Below, one piece after another: positions 52,501 through 63,647 of a stretch of 64,000 bases of DNA. The DNA is taken from NCBI RefSeq assembly GCF_000699445.3, contig NC_067196.1:34368616-34432615 (forward strand), in the 5' to 3' direction. The notes below the pieces were generated by a model that was not told the DNA's origin, made no database searches, and saw only the letters and a program-made list of their open reading frames with translations. Position 1 is the first letter of the stretch, and the number at the start of each line of letters is the position of its first letter. The translations under genes were made by a program, and so were the position numbers. The DNA is from Schistosoma haematobium. Lineage: Eukaryota > Platyhelminthes > Trematoda > Strigeidida > Schistosomatidae.

Positions 52501-55500
52501 TCTTCCTGTACTATATCTCTATATGCAATCTTTCTTTTATATATTACTACTTCTGAACTAACTACTTTTATGAATCCGGAGTCCATCTTGTTGTGTTAAT
52601 GAGGCATGGTAACTTGGACCGACGCATATATGTGCCTGGTCCTACGTTGTAGCTGACTGACTGACTGACTGACGTGCGATTGTCAGTGGTATAGGAGTAG
52701 GTTGGAAGAAAACTAGGGGCGGCCAGACCAAAACATGGCCCAAGTCCATGAAGTCACTGACAAGTGGACTGAGTCATATTGGTAGGTGTAGACTACCTGG
52801 TTGGGGACCGCGAGATGATAGCAACCGATGGTTAGAGACCCTGAATGACATGGCTCAAAATAGTTTGCAATGGCACAGTTGCATCCACTCTTTGTGTTCT
52901 CCCAAATTCTAATCTTCTGAATTTGTCGTTTCCCTTTTTCCTCTTCCCAAATTGATTTCACTTTATTATACTCCTTGAATAACATCCTCAAACCCTAATT
53001 TTTCTGATTACAGCTTATAATTTTACTACATCTACCACTACGGGATTTGAATCGACCACTGCATCTCTGTGCTAATGTGGTGTGGCAACTCGAACTGACG
53101 TACGTAAGTACGAAGTTCTACGTTGTTACTGACTGACTGAGTTCTACTGATCTGTTATACTCGTCGTATTTACAAGTTTGATTTATGTATTCCTGTTCCG
53201 GTAAATTCATACTGAAATATTAAAAAAGGGGTGATAACCAGAGCAGAAGAAAAGAATAACATAGTACGGTGTAAATGAAATATGGCACTAAATGACCTTG
53301 AGATGTTAACCTCTTTGAGGGACAGCAGATATAAATGAATAAGTTATTGTGCAAGGACTGGGATACTGAGTTTAGGATTCTTGCATTTCGATTTTAACTC
53401 TTTATGCTATTTATAAAGTTGTATTGGAGAAAATTAGTTTGCTTTTCAAACACCATTTATGGATTTTTTTAAATTAGGAAGCTGAATCGCATTTTATGGT
53501 TTAGTTAATTATGATAATTATAGTGTGTTTCACTTATGGGGTTAAGTGACCATTTACCCTAAACTCTAGTGATAAGTATTTGGACTTATTACTTTCAACC
53601 ATTTATCTGTCCTTATTTATACGACTATTTATCGACAACGGTTTATTTCAGGACAAGATTCCAGTCGTCAAGACTCATCTCAACAATCATCCAGAGTTCG
53701 TTGCTGGGACTTACTACAACCCGCCCATTTTTATCCGTTTAATATTCCACTTTTGCTCTCTACTCGAGGTGAAAGTATGGACCGCAACCCGATCGGTGAA
53801 AATTATACTCGTTCTGAAAAAGCTGTTCCTAATGGTAATCCTCAAACGGCTAACTGTCTGGATTTGAGCGCATCACTTATAACGAATACGTCCAGATACT
53901 TTGGCGATTCAGATGAAAGACGTTTAGAGAACTATATTTCCATGGCTAATAACATTTTACCAATTCCATTGCCTTCCGCTTATTTAGTTGCTTTACATGA
54001 AAGGGCTGGAGCTTATCATAAGTGGCCTCAACATGTTATGGTTAGTTTCATAAAAACGTTCCTATTAATGCAATTTAGCATTTTTGGTAACAAGTAAACT
54101 TCTGTTTTGTGAATTTATTTGGATTTGTTTTACGACCTACCACTCTATTTTTATTTTGAAGATTTGTTCGATTCCCGATTTTCCAAAGGACTATTCAAAT
54201 CTATGGTGATTGTGAATTCCACTATAAGACTGTTTACTCAACAATCCATTACATTATAAGCCGAGATGAATAGTGGGTAACCATAGGATCAAGGCCGGGC
54301 GTTTCGTCCCATTTGAGACTTGTTAGCTTAGTGTATCTGCACCTGAGAGTTGACGGTCAATGCTGGACTCGAACCCAGTATCATTCTCTTCAAAGGCCAT
54401 CGCATTACCCACTCGGTTGCTAAGTCCATGTAGCTATTGCCTTGTAAAATGGAGTGAAGCTTAATTTTTTGTATTGGTCATTTGAATTTTCCCATCAATG
54501 TTCAGGACTGCAATTGATCAGAATAAAACGCGCCTCCTGGATTCTACTGCTAGCCACCATCTACCCCTGCTGATAATGTTTGTGACTTAATGGGAATATC
54601 GAGGCCATCTACAGACGATGCACAGATGACAAAAATGACTGATGAATTACAGTCCTAAACATCAATGGAAAGATTCGAAGAACCAATACAGTTTAATAAA
54701 TACATCACATTGTTGTTATTGTACAAATGAGTGTGCTCTTAGATCGTTTCAATATTTGTCTACAGGAAAATCATCTCCAAAATTTGGTTCACAACATAAC
54801 CAAACAAATACAGTGAGTAGACATCTGTGACATAAAGTATTTATTATAGTGAATGAAAGGGGTTCTTTATTATTATTTCGCCACTGGATAATTTCATTTG
54901 GAAGCCTGCTGTATTACGCTTCTTATCTCATGGCTCAATTTATATTATACTGGCATATGAGTTTGTTATCATATCGTAGTTTGTTTCTACTGGATATGTT
55001 TCCGGTCTATTAAAGTGCATCATTTCTATTATACTTTGAGTATGGATTATCAGCTGAATCCAGGATATGCTTTACATTATTAACATTTATATTAACAATC
55101 CGAACTGAGTACTTATCACTTCAGAATGCAATATTTTATTCACTAGGTATCTGAATCGTGTTATCCCAAAACTCGCTCAACTGGTATGATAATTATTGTC
55201 ATTTGTAATGGTTTGAATTTCCCTGAAATATCAGCAGAGAGAAAACATGAACTTTTAAAAATATTAATAATTCTGTTTTTGTTCTTTGTACTTAATTTGT
55301 GTTGTGTATTCGCTTTTACAAATAAAGTGGCGGATAGCTATAAGTCTCGATCTTTTCATTTGCAGAATGCAAGGTTAACCCTTGATCAACGTCATAGTTT
55401 TAGCACCGTTGTGGATCAGAGATTTCGACAATGGTTGATAGAATCAGGCAATTTGCGTCAATTACAACTCCTAGAGCTAAGCACAGGTCACGTGAATCCA

Positions 55501-55722
55501 GTACCATCTTGCAATCCTACTGCTTATTCTGTCGACAAAAATGTTGCTCCTATGTCTGTGAGTTCTACATTTCAAAGCCATGCAGATCGATCAGATCATG
55601 GGGTTCATAGTTCTTATGCTGATGGTCACATAAGCAATTCTATTCGGAGTGGCTGCCTTCTCACTCGGTCAAATAATGAAAATCAGTTTGCTACCAACGA
55701 TGATGATGCTGATGGCATATGA
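37550..55722 (+). CDS. TBCCD1: TBCC domain-containing protein 1 (14 exons, 771 residues)
   Basis: Animal TBCCD1 is a centrosome/basal-body protein linked to Golgi and centrosome positioning. Exons: 37550-37651, 37698-37756, 37798-37860, 37894-37991, 38027-38244, 38277-38352, 39164-39257, 39300-39366, 39860-40107, 40454-40502, 41379-41458, 43880-44295, 53652-54040, 55366-55722. Total 2316 bp, all phases consistent. Start ATG 37550 has an in-frame stop at 37532. Matches in order: LWPRAEPFAYGIFQVHPHP, WKHVACNKLQLTEDLAW, LFLYIQQINKISLRAS, NKLVVMSMISRQIIAR, ATLKIHRAHCSYLYLLSP (start of the C-CAP/TBCC fold, about residue 345), SVTLDKCRKLTIVLGP, APFHTTYMKLVDHL, RFRQWLIESGNLRQL. Longer than the roughly 557-residue human protein: Pro/Thr/Gly-rich insert in exon 12, Ser/Asn-rich insert in exon 13, extra C-terminal tail. 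Exons 13-14 lie beyond a 9.4-kb retroelement-filled intron and have a second copy at 28272-30343. Confidence 0.92.
42290..42750. repeat. Dispersed repeat in TBCCD1 intron 11
   Basis: GC-richer than its surroundings. GAGAGTCCGCT, the GGAAGTCCT block and CCTTCTCG recur at 44417-44575 in the same order. The right part (42590-42690) resembles 47935-48030. The ending near an AATAAAATAA run (about 42745) suggests a retroposed sequence. Family not identified. Confidence 0.55.
44417..44575. repeat. Second copy of the dispersed repeat (partial)
   Basis: Shares GAGAGTCCGCTCTCC, a GCTCTCACATGG block and CTGCCTTCTCGTGG with the left part of the repeat at 42290-42430. Lies at the start of TBCCD1 intron 12. 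Confidence 0.5.
45334..47090 (-). mobile_element. CR1-like non-LTR retrotransposon in TBCCD1 intron 12
   Basis: Antisense to the host gene. The RT reading frame of 377 codons (46467-45334) contains HGFLKNRSC, LDISKAFDMVSH, SGAIQGSVLGPLLF and the intact catalytic YADDLK, then the C-terminal RLESVQRRFTLRILG and CNKLGLDPLWKRR blocks. Upstream, 46723-46472 carries the RT start (KLSKGHGVDGISSFL, PRYKSGDKTDMNNYRPI) in another frame, so one frameshift near 46470 separates them. Further upstream (to about 46990) the linker is decayed. No endonuclease found, so the copy is 5'-truncated or overwritten. The long open RT frame suggests a fairly young insertion. Confidence 0.85.
47095..47917 (-). mobile_element. 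5'-truncated R-family copy (R4)
   Basis: Minus-strand copy of the R-element 3' end, subtype of R1/R2: from the reading ISTRIRKARLAFANL (47917) through GRVYCAAVRSVLIYGSETWP and LRWLGYVLRMPKHRLPRR to a stop at 47392. Then come the 3' UTR and a (TCAG)n tail at about 47095-47115. It lies directly at the 5' side of the CR1-like element. It lacks the in-frame stop that R1 and R2 carry after ETWPLR (here GDTRKLLVFDHRC is open), so it predates or escaped that change. Confidence 0.88.
47925..48065. repeat. Dispersed repeat fragment
   Basis: CTCCTCAAGAAAACTACC, GGCACCCGGGAAGCATACTGG and CCTCACACAAA parallel the right part of the repeat at 42590-42690 with many changes. Family unknown. Confidence 0.45.
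48290..48650 (+). mobile_element. Decayed 5' fragment of an R0-like non-LTR element
   Basis: Readings SDVCCLS and VVSSPGFSGVGVALRARAEA match the beginning of the endonuclease region of R0 (read on the minus strand at about 1940-1740). Stops and frameshifts throughout; ends about 130 bp before R2. Confidence 0.65.
48779..53139 (+). mobile_element. Non-LTR retrotransposon R2 in TBCCD1 intron 12
   Basis: Same organisation as R1: 5' UTR, endonuclease (AGDFDAQVG at 49953 onward), RT (open 51314-52045; SGVRQDCPLSPFLFN, YTDDIVLFG) and C-terminus. It is flanked by a 9-bp target duplication, AGTTCTACT, at 48770-48778 and 53140-53148, so both ends of the original insertion are preserved. Shares with R1 the loss of bases after CGTCGTCTCTGCC, the stop near 50807, the frameshift near 51274 and the stop near 52045. 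Has its own 1-nt losses near 50143 and 50925 and a loss of about 18 nt near 52193. Like R1 it has two 3' ends in series (GACT tail near 52672, then another 3' end to 53139). Confidence 0.92.
54255..54429 (-). repeat. tRNA-headed SINE with hammerhead-like tail (copy 2)
   Basis: Duplicate of 28876-29050, in the intron between TBCCD1 exons 13 and 14. A box differs slightly (TAGCAACCGAGTGGG reading); B box GGTTCGAGTCC and GGGACGAAAC are kept. Confidence 0.75.
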
Positions 55723-57550
55723 TAGTAATTCGTAATTTTTCAAGTATTATACATTCCAGTATTTTTCTCAATCCATAATTGTTACGTCTTTTGGTTCAAC
55801 CGGAAAAGTAATATAATCTCAGTTTAAGCTATCATCTGTGATCATTTATATTGTTACTGTTTGTTTAAGACATGTACTCATTGTTACCTTAAAAGGGACA
55901 TTTGATTTTTTCCGAATGTAATTCTTTGAATTTTTATGGGTCACATTTTCTTGAAACTTTAAATTAGTTTACCAACGTAAAAAATGTTTTATTGCTTGTT
56001 ATATCATAAAATTATTTTGGATTCCCAATTTTGACGTACTTTTTCCGGATCCTTACTTCTTAATACCTAATTGTACTGATGTACTTTGGTCTCATCAGTT
56101 GGCTAATGTTGTATGCTTTAGCTATAAATGTGACTTAATTATTAATTACAGAAACATGTTTACTGTTAAAACGTTCAATATAATCGCTTTATTTAACTGT
56201 TCACCTTTGAGTTCTTATGCACAATTGATCTAACATGTAATTTAATGCTTATGTTATCTTTTGTACATGTCAGGTACTATTGTAATAAACGAAAACAGTT
56301 GGGATCGATCAAATGTATTTGAACACAAAATTACAGTTATTTGGTAAAATCTGAATACCATATGTTCAATACTTTATTTGCAAAATGTCCATCAATTGTC
56401 TCAGAATTGTTGTTCCTTCATTTCCATACCAATCACTCTCTGTTCCTGTTCATTTCTATTCGATCTTCTGATCCTTCTGCTGCCAGGCATTCCACTTGCG
56501 ATTGGTGTTATATGCTACTTATATCTGTTGACATATGTAGCACACTAATATGGTTACAGAAATGACATATTGATTACTTATCGGATTGAAAATAATACTG
56601 CTTTTTATAAGAGAGCACTTGATATCTGGAGAAGTAATAGGAATGAAAGTATTACTGGTCCAAAGAATTTTACATGACCTTAAAATGCAAGTTATCATAC
56701 AGTTTGTTAAAAAATGTAGTTAGACTTAGAGCAATTATAGTAGGAAAAAGTAAAGACAAACGGAATTTATGATTTCTCAGTGACTTTACGAATTAACACA
56801 ATGATGAAGTCATTTTTGCCTTGAGAGTTTGGAGTATTTAAGATTCCCATACAATGGCAGTTCCGACCCAGATAACATGCATTCCGAAATTGAGTCCGTA
56901 TTAGAGCAAAAAACTATACCAGCATCCCAGCGACTTTTACCAGTGGTTCTACAGCAAATAAAAATTTGTGTGGGTTGCAAATGTACGACTGATTGGATGA
57001 AAGGATAAGCAAACTTTCAGGATTACTATCTACCATTGCTGTTGGAACATGCTAAAAAATCTAAGACATGCACTTCTTTCTGTTCGGCCAATGTATCTGC
57101 TTTGGCAGGTGCACGTAAATTTATAAACAAAAGTGGCGGTAGCACGAAAAGAGTGCTTGTTAAACTTTGGTTGGGTTATTGAACGTGTTGACGTGTTGGG
57201 AGCTTAAGCGACGATCTGATTGATTAGTTATGGATATAACTAACACTCGATTCAAAAATTTGTTCGAGCAGTTAAGAGATTTGCATGCAATGAATGTGGA
57301 GAATCAAAGTTGGTTGAGATTACCAACCAATATTTCACTTCATCGACACCAAAGTCGAATATTTTATTTGAAGAACATCTGACTGCCTTCAGAAACAAAC
57401 AAAATAACGAGGTACCGATCTTAGTATAAACAACCGAAATTTGCTCATTGAGTACTAATTCTTAAATATTTGCTTACACTACCCTATTAAAAAGGAATAG
57501 GACTGAAATATTGACTTAATTAATAAAGTGACTATGCAAATACTGATATG
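55723..57550. other. 3' flank of TBCCD1, no gene recognised
   Basis: Parallel to 30344-32169. A candidate poly(A) signal AATAAA is at 56284-56289, about 560 bp past the stop. No other feature seen. Confidence 0.5.
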
Positions 57551-58440
57551 TTCTCCATATTATTCCGTCTGTAGCTCTTCTAGAGTTGCTGCATGTCCCA
57601 AGACCAGGTGAAGGAGGAGGGTTGGACATGGAGTCGGCAACCTCATCCCGTAGAAAACAACCTTGTTAAAAAGCGCTAACCAGATTGAATAATTTAAACT
57701 CCCCCTCCAGGTTGAAGGAAGAATTATGACACCTCATGATGAAAGCTCAGATTCTTCGGAAGTCACGAGGCCGATGACCCTTCTAATATCCAGAGAAACC
57801 ATTAATATAGGTACATGGAATATCCGAACAATGTGGGAGACCAGGAAGACCAGTCAAATAGTTACGAAAATGAGGAGATACAACTTAGCAGTACTCGGAA
57901 TCAGCAAATCCCATTGGACTGATTCAGGAGAGCTGCTACTGTACTCTGGTCACGAGGAAGGAAATACTGCACACACTCAGGGAGTTGCTCTAATGTCCAA
58001 AGAAGCAAGAAATGGGCTCATAGAATGGGAATCTCATGGATTCAGGATCATCAAAGCATCCTTCAAAACAAAGAAGAAGATAATCACAATGAATGTTATC
58101 CAAAGTTATGCACCCACCAATTATGGAAATGACAACGATAAAGATCGGTTTTACAAGAGGCTGCAATCAACCATAGCGAAGTGCCCAGGAAAGGACCTGA
58201 CAATGCTAATGGGAGATCTAAACGTCAAAGTTGGAACGGAAAACTACGGTTATGAAGATATCATGAGACGACATGAACTGGGAGAAAAACGAAAGCGATG
58301 GAAGATTTGCAAATCTATGTGCATTCAACAAAATGATTATAGGCGGCACAACATTCCCACACAAACGCATGCATAAAGCTGCATGTCTTTCACTGGATTA
58401 CACAACGGAGGACCATGTAGATCATATTTGTATCACTAAA
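57551..58440 (+). mobile_element. RTE (SR2-like) 5' UTR and endonuclease, copy A3
   Basis: Near-identical to 32170-33060. The endonuclease frame is open 57726-58376. Interrupted by the LTR element at 58441 at the same base as the other copies; the RTE body resumes at about 63650. Confidence 0.88.
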
Positions 58441-59639
58441 TGTTATGGATGCGGTCACCCGTCACAAGAATTGGAGACGGGGTAGAGAAAATTTTGAACC
58501 CTGTAATTGGAGGAGATTCAACCTAATTATTTTGGCCAATCAACATTCAGATTGATCGTCGGTGTTCTTGGAAGTCATTGGTTGTTGATTGATCACAGTA
58601 TTTCTCATTACCCTGCTGATTCAGAAAATGACTATCCTTCCCGATCAATTGCAGCTACTACTTGATCGTCAACAGCAGCGTTTCAGAGAGAGCCAGTTGA
58701 ATATTTCGGACAATTTACGCACGCGACTGCTAAATCTCCTATGTTCCGGAGATGTGAAAGAAACTGATGAATTAATTTCTCACTTGCATACTGAACTCGA
58801 AAATGACTGCAGGACGTATGAAGATGGAAACAAAAGCCTCTATGAATCCCTGATGGTCAGTAATGCAAACGAGGCAGTCGCTCATGATCCGTCCAGCGAT
58901 CCAGAAATGTCCAATTCAGAAATATGCCCTGTCGTGGGTTCAAATCCCACTGTGCCCGAAACATATACAGACAGTGAGGCATCCAGCTCACAAGAAGAAC
59001 CTCTCGTGCCAGAAAATGTGTCCCATGCATCAAACAATGGTCAGAAATCTAATACAAATTTCAAAGATGCTGTTTATTTAGTGATCTATTATCCACTAAT
59101 GGAATTTTGAAGAGGTCTGATGAACATGTTTCACAAGAATCAAACCCTAATGACCTCATATCTAGTGTCGCTGATCCTCATCATCTAGTCAGTTCTAGTG
59201 GACGCTCTACTCAATGCCGGAAATATGCTTTAAATAGAATCAGACTAACTGTTACTTGGGTATATGATGACCCAACATTATTTCGCGGGGAGGACGGACG
59301 CAGAAAATTTTAGAAATCCGGATATCAACTCCGGATCTTTTAAAAAAGGGTGTTATGGATGCAGAATAATATACCAATCATTATCATGTTAAGTCTAGTG
59401 ATGTCCTTGGACCTTAAATGGACATTCCCTATTGGCCATTATTTATTTCATTCGTTAAATATTGTACAAATGTTGTTTTCTATTTTTATAGTACGATGTG
59501 GTCTGTTTGGTTAGTATATAAATAGAGTATGTCTGAAATACAATGATTCACAACTCAGAGGCTGTGACTTGCGTTCTAGATTCGACTGGCTGGGCTAGAC
59601 AGGGGAGCGGGACCAATCGGGACACTAGGTCGTCCTTAC
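58441..59639 (+). mobile_element. Non-autonomous LTR element, copy A3 (left part, cut by R3)
   Basis: 5' LTR stub at 58441, gag-like frame 58589-59110 (identical length to the other copies), second frame 59107-59313, purine tract, 3' LTR from 59351. R3 enters at 59639/59640, after CGTCCTTAC. The LTR remainder is at 63584-63647. Confidence 0.78.
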
Positions 59640-62600
59640 CCGATCGAAGCTGCTACCTTGACGCGGTGGTCGGGCTTGCCTATCGTGATGACCCAACCGA
59701 ACTATATTGGCTGGAACATATGTTCCTGCAGGTTCTACCATGCCAGGCAGGTCGATCGAAGAACGGTAAGACTAAAAGCAGCAACTCAAGGTCTGAGGGC
59801 GAAGTCGTACTGCTGACTGTAGAGGGTGTGACAGCAGTAAGTTGTTTCCTTCAGACAACCAGCATCTGCAGCGATGCTGCCTTCCCACAAGGAGGGGTGG
59901 GGTTAGAAAAGGTCGACCCTAAAAATGTCACACCTCACTTTACCTCACGGATTTCCGTCTCCGGCGGTAAGGATCTTTGAAGAACGGAGCTAACACGTCA
60001 AAAACCTTCCACAAAAAGGCCGTGCGCGACCGGCCTCAAGCAGTTGTCCCTTGAGCTCTGCGGTCACGCTCCCGGGTCGTCAAGACCAACACTAATCCAA
60101 TTTCCTTTTCAGGTTCCTCAAGAAATACCCTTCCACGGTGTGGGCAGCTGGGAAGTGACAACAGCCCTCATACCCGTGACAGCACACGAGACCAAGGTGG
60201 TCACATTAAAATCTTTCCTACACCTTCTAATACCTCTCTTATCTCCATGACTAACCCTCCTCACGTCTCTTTATCACCTCGCACCGCTAGGGCAAACGAT
60301 TCGAGTACGTGGAACGCCATTCCTGGTCTCCTGAAACCACGCTCCAAACTACACGTAGGAGCTTTTAACGTCCGAACACTGTACCGAATAGGACAACAGA
60401 CTTCCTTAGCTAGGACTTTATAATCTCGCGCCATCGATGTGTGCTGCGTCTCCGAAACGCGCATACAGGATCCGAGTAGCGTCATTCATTTGACCTCACC
60501 ATACCAAAATAAATAACCGACTCGATTTACGCTTCGTGTATCTGGAAGCCCTGATTCTGCTTCCCGTGGCCTCGCCGGCGTAGGTATAGCATTGAGTCCT
60601 AGGGCAGAACTAGCTCTCTTAGAGTGGATCCCAGTAGACAGTCGTTTGTGCGCTGTCCGACTGAACGGAACAGTAAGAATCCGGAAAGATAGGGACACTC
60701 GTCGTCGCCTCTTCGTCATCTCTGCCTATTCTCCCACTGACTGCAGCTCAGATGATGTAAAAGATGAGTTTTAGAGAAAGCTTTCGGACCTTCTCCGAAA
60801 AGCTAAGCGCTCTGATGTAGTAATAGTGGCCGGTGACTTTAATGCTCAAGTAGGTAAACTAAGCGATAGGGAAAGACACCTAGGTGGATCTTATGGTGTC
60901 GTGGCTCAAAGAACAGATAATGGCGATCGTCTGTTGCAGCTATGCTCAGATAACCGCCTGTTCCTTGCAAATACTAACTTTAAGCATAAGGAAAAACATC
61001 TTTTAACATGGAGACCCCTAATTCGTCCCAACGTTGGACCCAAATAGATCACATCTTTATCAGCCACCGATGGAGGGGCTCGATAGAAGACTGTCGCTCA
61101 TTCTGGAGCACATGCCTAGATTCAGATCATGCTCTAGTGCGAGCGCGTATCTGTCTGCGTCTTACTGGACGTAGGAAAGACGCTGCAAGGAAACCTCTTA
61201 GGGGCCTACTTAATGATAGTCAAGCTAAGTGTATATTTCAGGAACAACTAGGAAAACAGTTAGGCAGCCATATAGGTGATGCCCACCCCGAGGCAGCATG
61301 GAATGATATCCGAAAAGCTGTGGAAATAGCAGTGATATCTGCTAGTACGGTAACATGTAAGGTTAGGGAGAAACACTGGATCTCAGCAGCATCTATCTCA
61401 CTGATAGATGCTCGGAAACTCATTCCACCTGGCTCTGAACATAACGAGGAGCAGAGTCAGCTTAAGCGCAAGGTGACAAGAAGTCTACGCAATGATCGTG
61501 AACAGTGGTGGGTAGCGAAAGCAAAAGAGATGGAAAAGGCAGCGGTAATAGGTAATATCAGACAATTGTTCAGACTTGTTAAGGAAACCGGTATTAGGAA
61601 ACCGACTGTTAGCGAAACACTCTCAGAGAATGATGGACATATTATACATTCTCAATCCAGGAGATTGGATCGATGGGCATAACACTTTAGGGATCAGTTC
61701 AACTGGACTTCAGCCACACTTTGGTTTCCCACGATCTCTAGTCTACCTGAATGGCAAGTTAATGTAGGTCCTCCGTCCCTTTACGAAGTTGAAAAAACCA
61801 TAGGAAATCTGAAGCGTGGGAGAGCAGCAGGCCCTGACAGGTTCACTCCTGAGATTTTTAAGGATGGTGGTCCAGTATTAGCAGTGAGATTAACTGAGGT
61901 CTTAGGTAGAATTTGGGAACTGGACGTAATCCCATCTGACTGGTCTCAATCGCTGATTGTGCCAGTCTATAAGAAAGGACAAAAGTCCTCTTGTGACAAT
62001 CACAGAGGAATCAGTTTGACAAATATAGTGTCTAAAATATTAGCTTCAATAATACTTCGACGCCTAACCAAAGCTCGTGAAGAGCAGACTAGAGAAAACC
62101 AGGCCGGTTTTCGACCTGGACGTGGTTGTATAGACCAGATGTTCACGTCAGGTCCCAGAACATAGACACACACGCAGACGCCCCACAATGGTAGTATTTC
62201 TCGACCTTAAGGCAGTATTCGACTCTGTTGATCGTGAGGTTCTATGGCAGTGTTTGTCACTGAAAGGAGTACCAAAGAAGTACATTAACCTTATAAAGGC
62301 TCTCTACTCGAACACAACTGGTAGAGTGAGAGCTTATGGCGAACTGTCATCAGAATTGATTACCTCAAGTGGTGTTCGTCAGGACTGTCCACTCTCCCCA
62401 TTCTTGTTCAACTGTGTGGTCGACGTACTTTTAGAGATAACACTCTCCTCATCTAAATTTCCAGGGGTTGAACTTCTACCAGGAGATTCACTTGTTGACT
62501 CGGAATATACCGATGACATAGTTTTATTTGGTGAAGACGCTGACAAAATGCAGAGTCTTCTGGCCACTCTAAGCAACAGTGCAAGCATGTTCGTGATGCG

Positions 62601-63583
62601 ATTCCTTCCCTCGAAATGCAAAATGTTGCTTCAGGATTGGGTTGCATTGACACCCGAACTAATGATAGGGAGTGAAGTAGTTGAGTGTGTCGACGGCTTC
62701 ACTTATCTTGGAAGTCTCATCAGCCCTTGTGGTTTGGTGTATGACGAAATCTCAGCACGGATACAGAAGGCTCGACTAGCTTTTGCCAACTTGCGTCATT
62801 TATGGCGTAGGAGAGATATCCGTCTATCAACCAAAGGACGTGTTTACTGCGCAGCAGTTCGTTCCGTCCTACTTTATGGCAGTGAAACATGGCCGATAAG
62901 AGTAGAGGATATCCGTAGGCTACTAGTATTTGATCATAGGTGTCTTCGAAATATTGCTCGTATATCCTGGGACCATCGAGTAAGTAACGCAGTTGTTAGG
63001 AAACGGGTACTAGGTAAGGATGGCAAATCAATTGATGAAGTAGTGAAACTTGATCAGTTGAAATGGGTGGGTCATGTGTTACGTATGCCCAACGACCGAC
63101 TGCCTCGACGTGCGATGTTCAGTGGTATAGGAGTAGGTTGGAAGAAAGCTAGAGGCGGCCAGACCAAAACATGGCACAAGTCCATGAAGTCACTGACAAG
63201 TGAACTGAGTCATGTTGGTAGGTGTAGACTACCTGGTTGGGGACCGCGAGATGATAGCAACCGATGGTTAGAGACCCTGAATGACATGGCTGAAAATCGT
63301 CTGCAATGGCGCAGGTGCATTCACTCTCTGTGTTCTCCCAAATTCTAATCTTCTGAATTCTTCATGTCCCTTTTTTTCCTCTTTCCAAATTTATTTCACT
63401 GGATTATACTCTTTAAATTACATCTCCAAACCCTAATCTTCCCGACTGCTGCTTATACTCTTATTACGTCTACCACTATGGGATTTGAATCGACAACTGT
63501 ATCTCTGTGCTAATGTGGCGTGGCAACTCGAACTGATGTACGTAAGTACGAAGTTCTACGTTGTTACTGACTGACTGACTGAC
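59640..63583 (+). mobile_element. Non-LTR retrotransposon R3, nested in the LTR
   Basis: 5' UTR, endonuclease, RT and C-terminus in order. The RT frame is the longest of the three: 62188-63348, 386 codons, with SGVRQDCPLSPFLFN, YTDDIVLFG, VFDHRCLRNIARISWDHR, KWVGHVLRMPNDRLPRR and a normal end. Ends in a GACT tail (about 63567-63583). It keeps the bases R1/R2 lost in the endonuclease start (RRLFVISAYSPTD, 60700-60750) but has a stop at 60772. It shares with R1/R2 the stop near 61680 and the frameshift near 62148. Compared with the empty site at 34260, the target duplication is at most 2 bp (AC). Confidence 0.92.
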
Positions 63584-63647
63584 GTGTTTTACTTGTCACT
63601 GAATCGATCAATAAAATGCTGCGCATTTAACCATCTAACCAGTTACA
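63584..63647 (+). mobile_element. Remainder of the 3' LTR (A3)
   Basis: Continues the LTR from 59639: GTGTTTTACTTGTCACTGAA, the AATAAA signal and the GTTACA end, as in 34261-34324. Confidence 0.85.
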
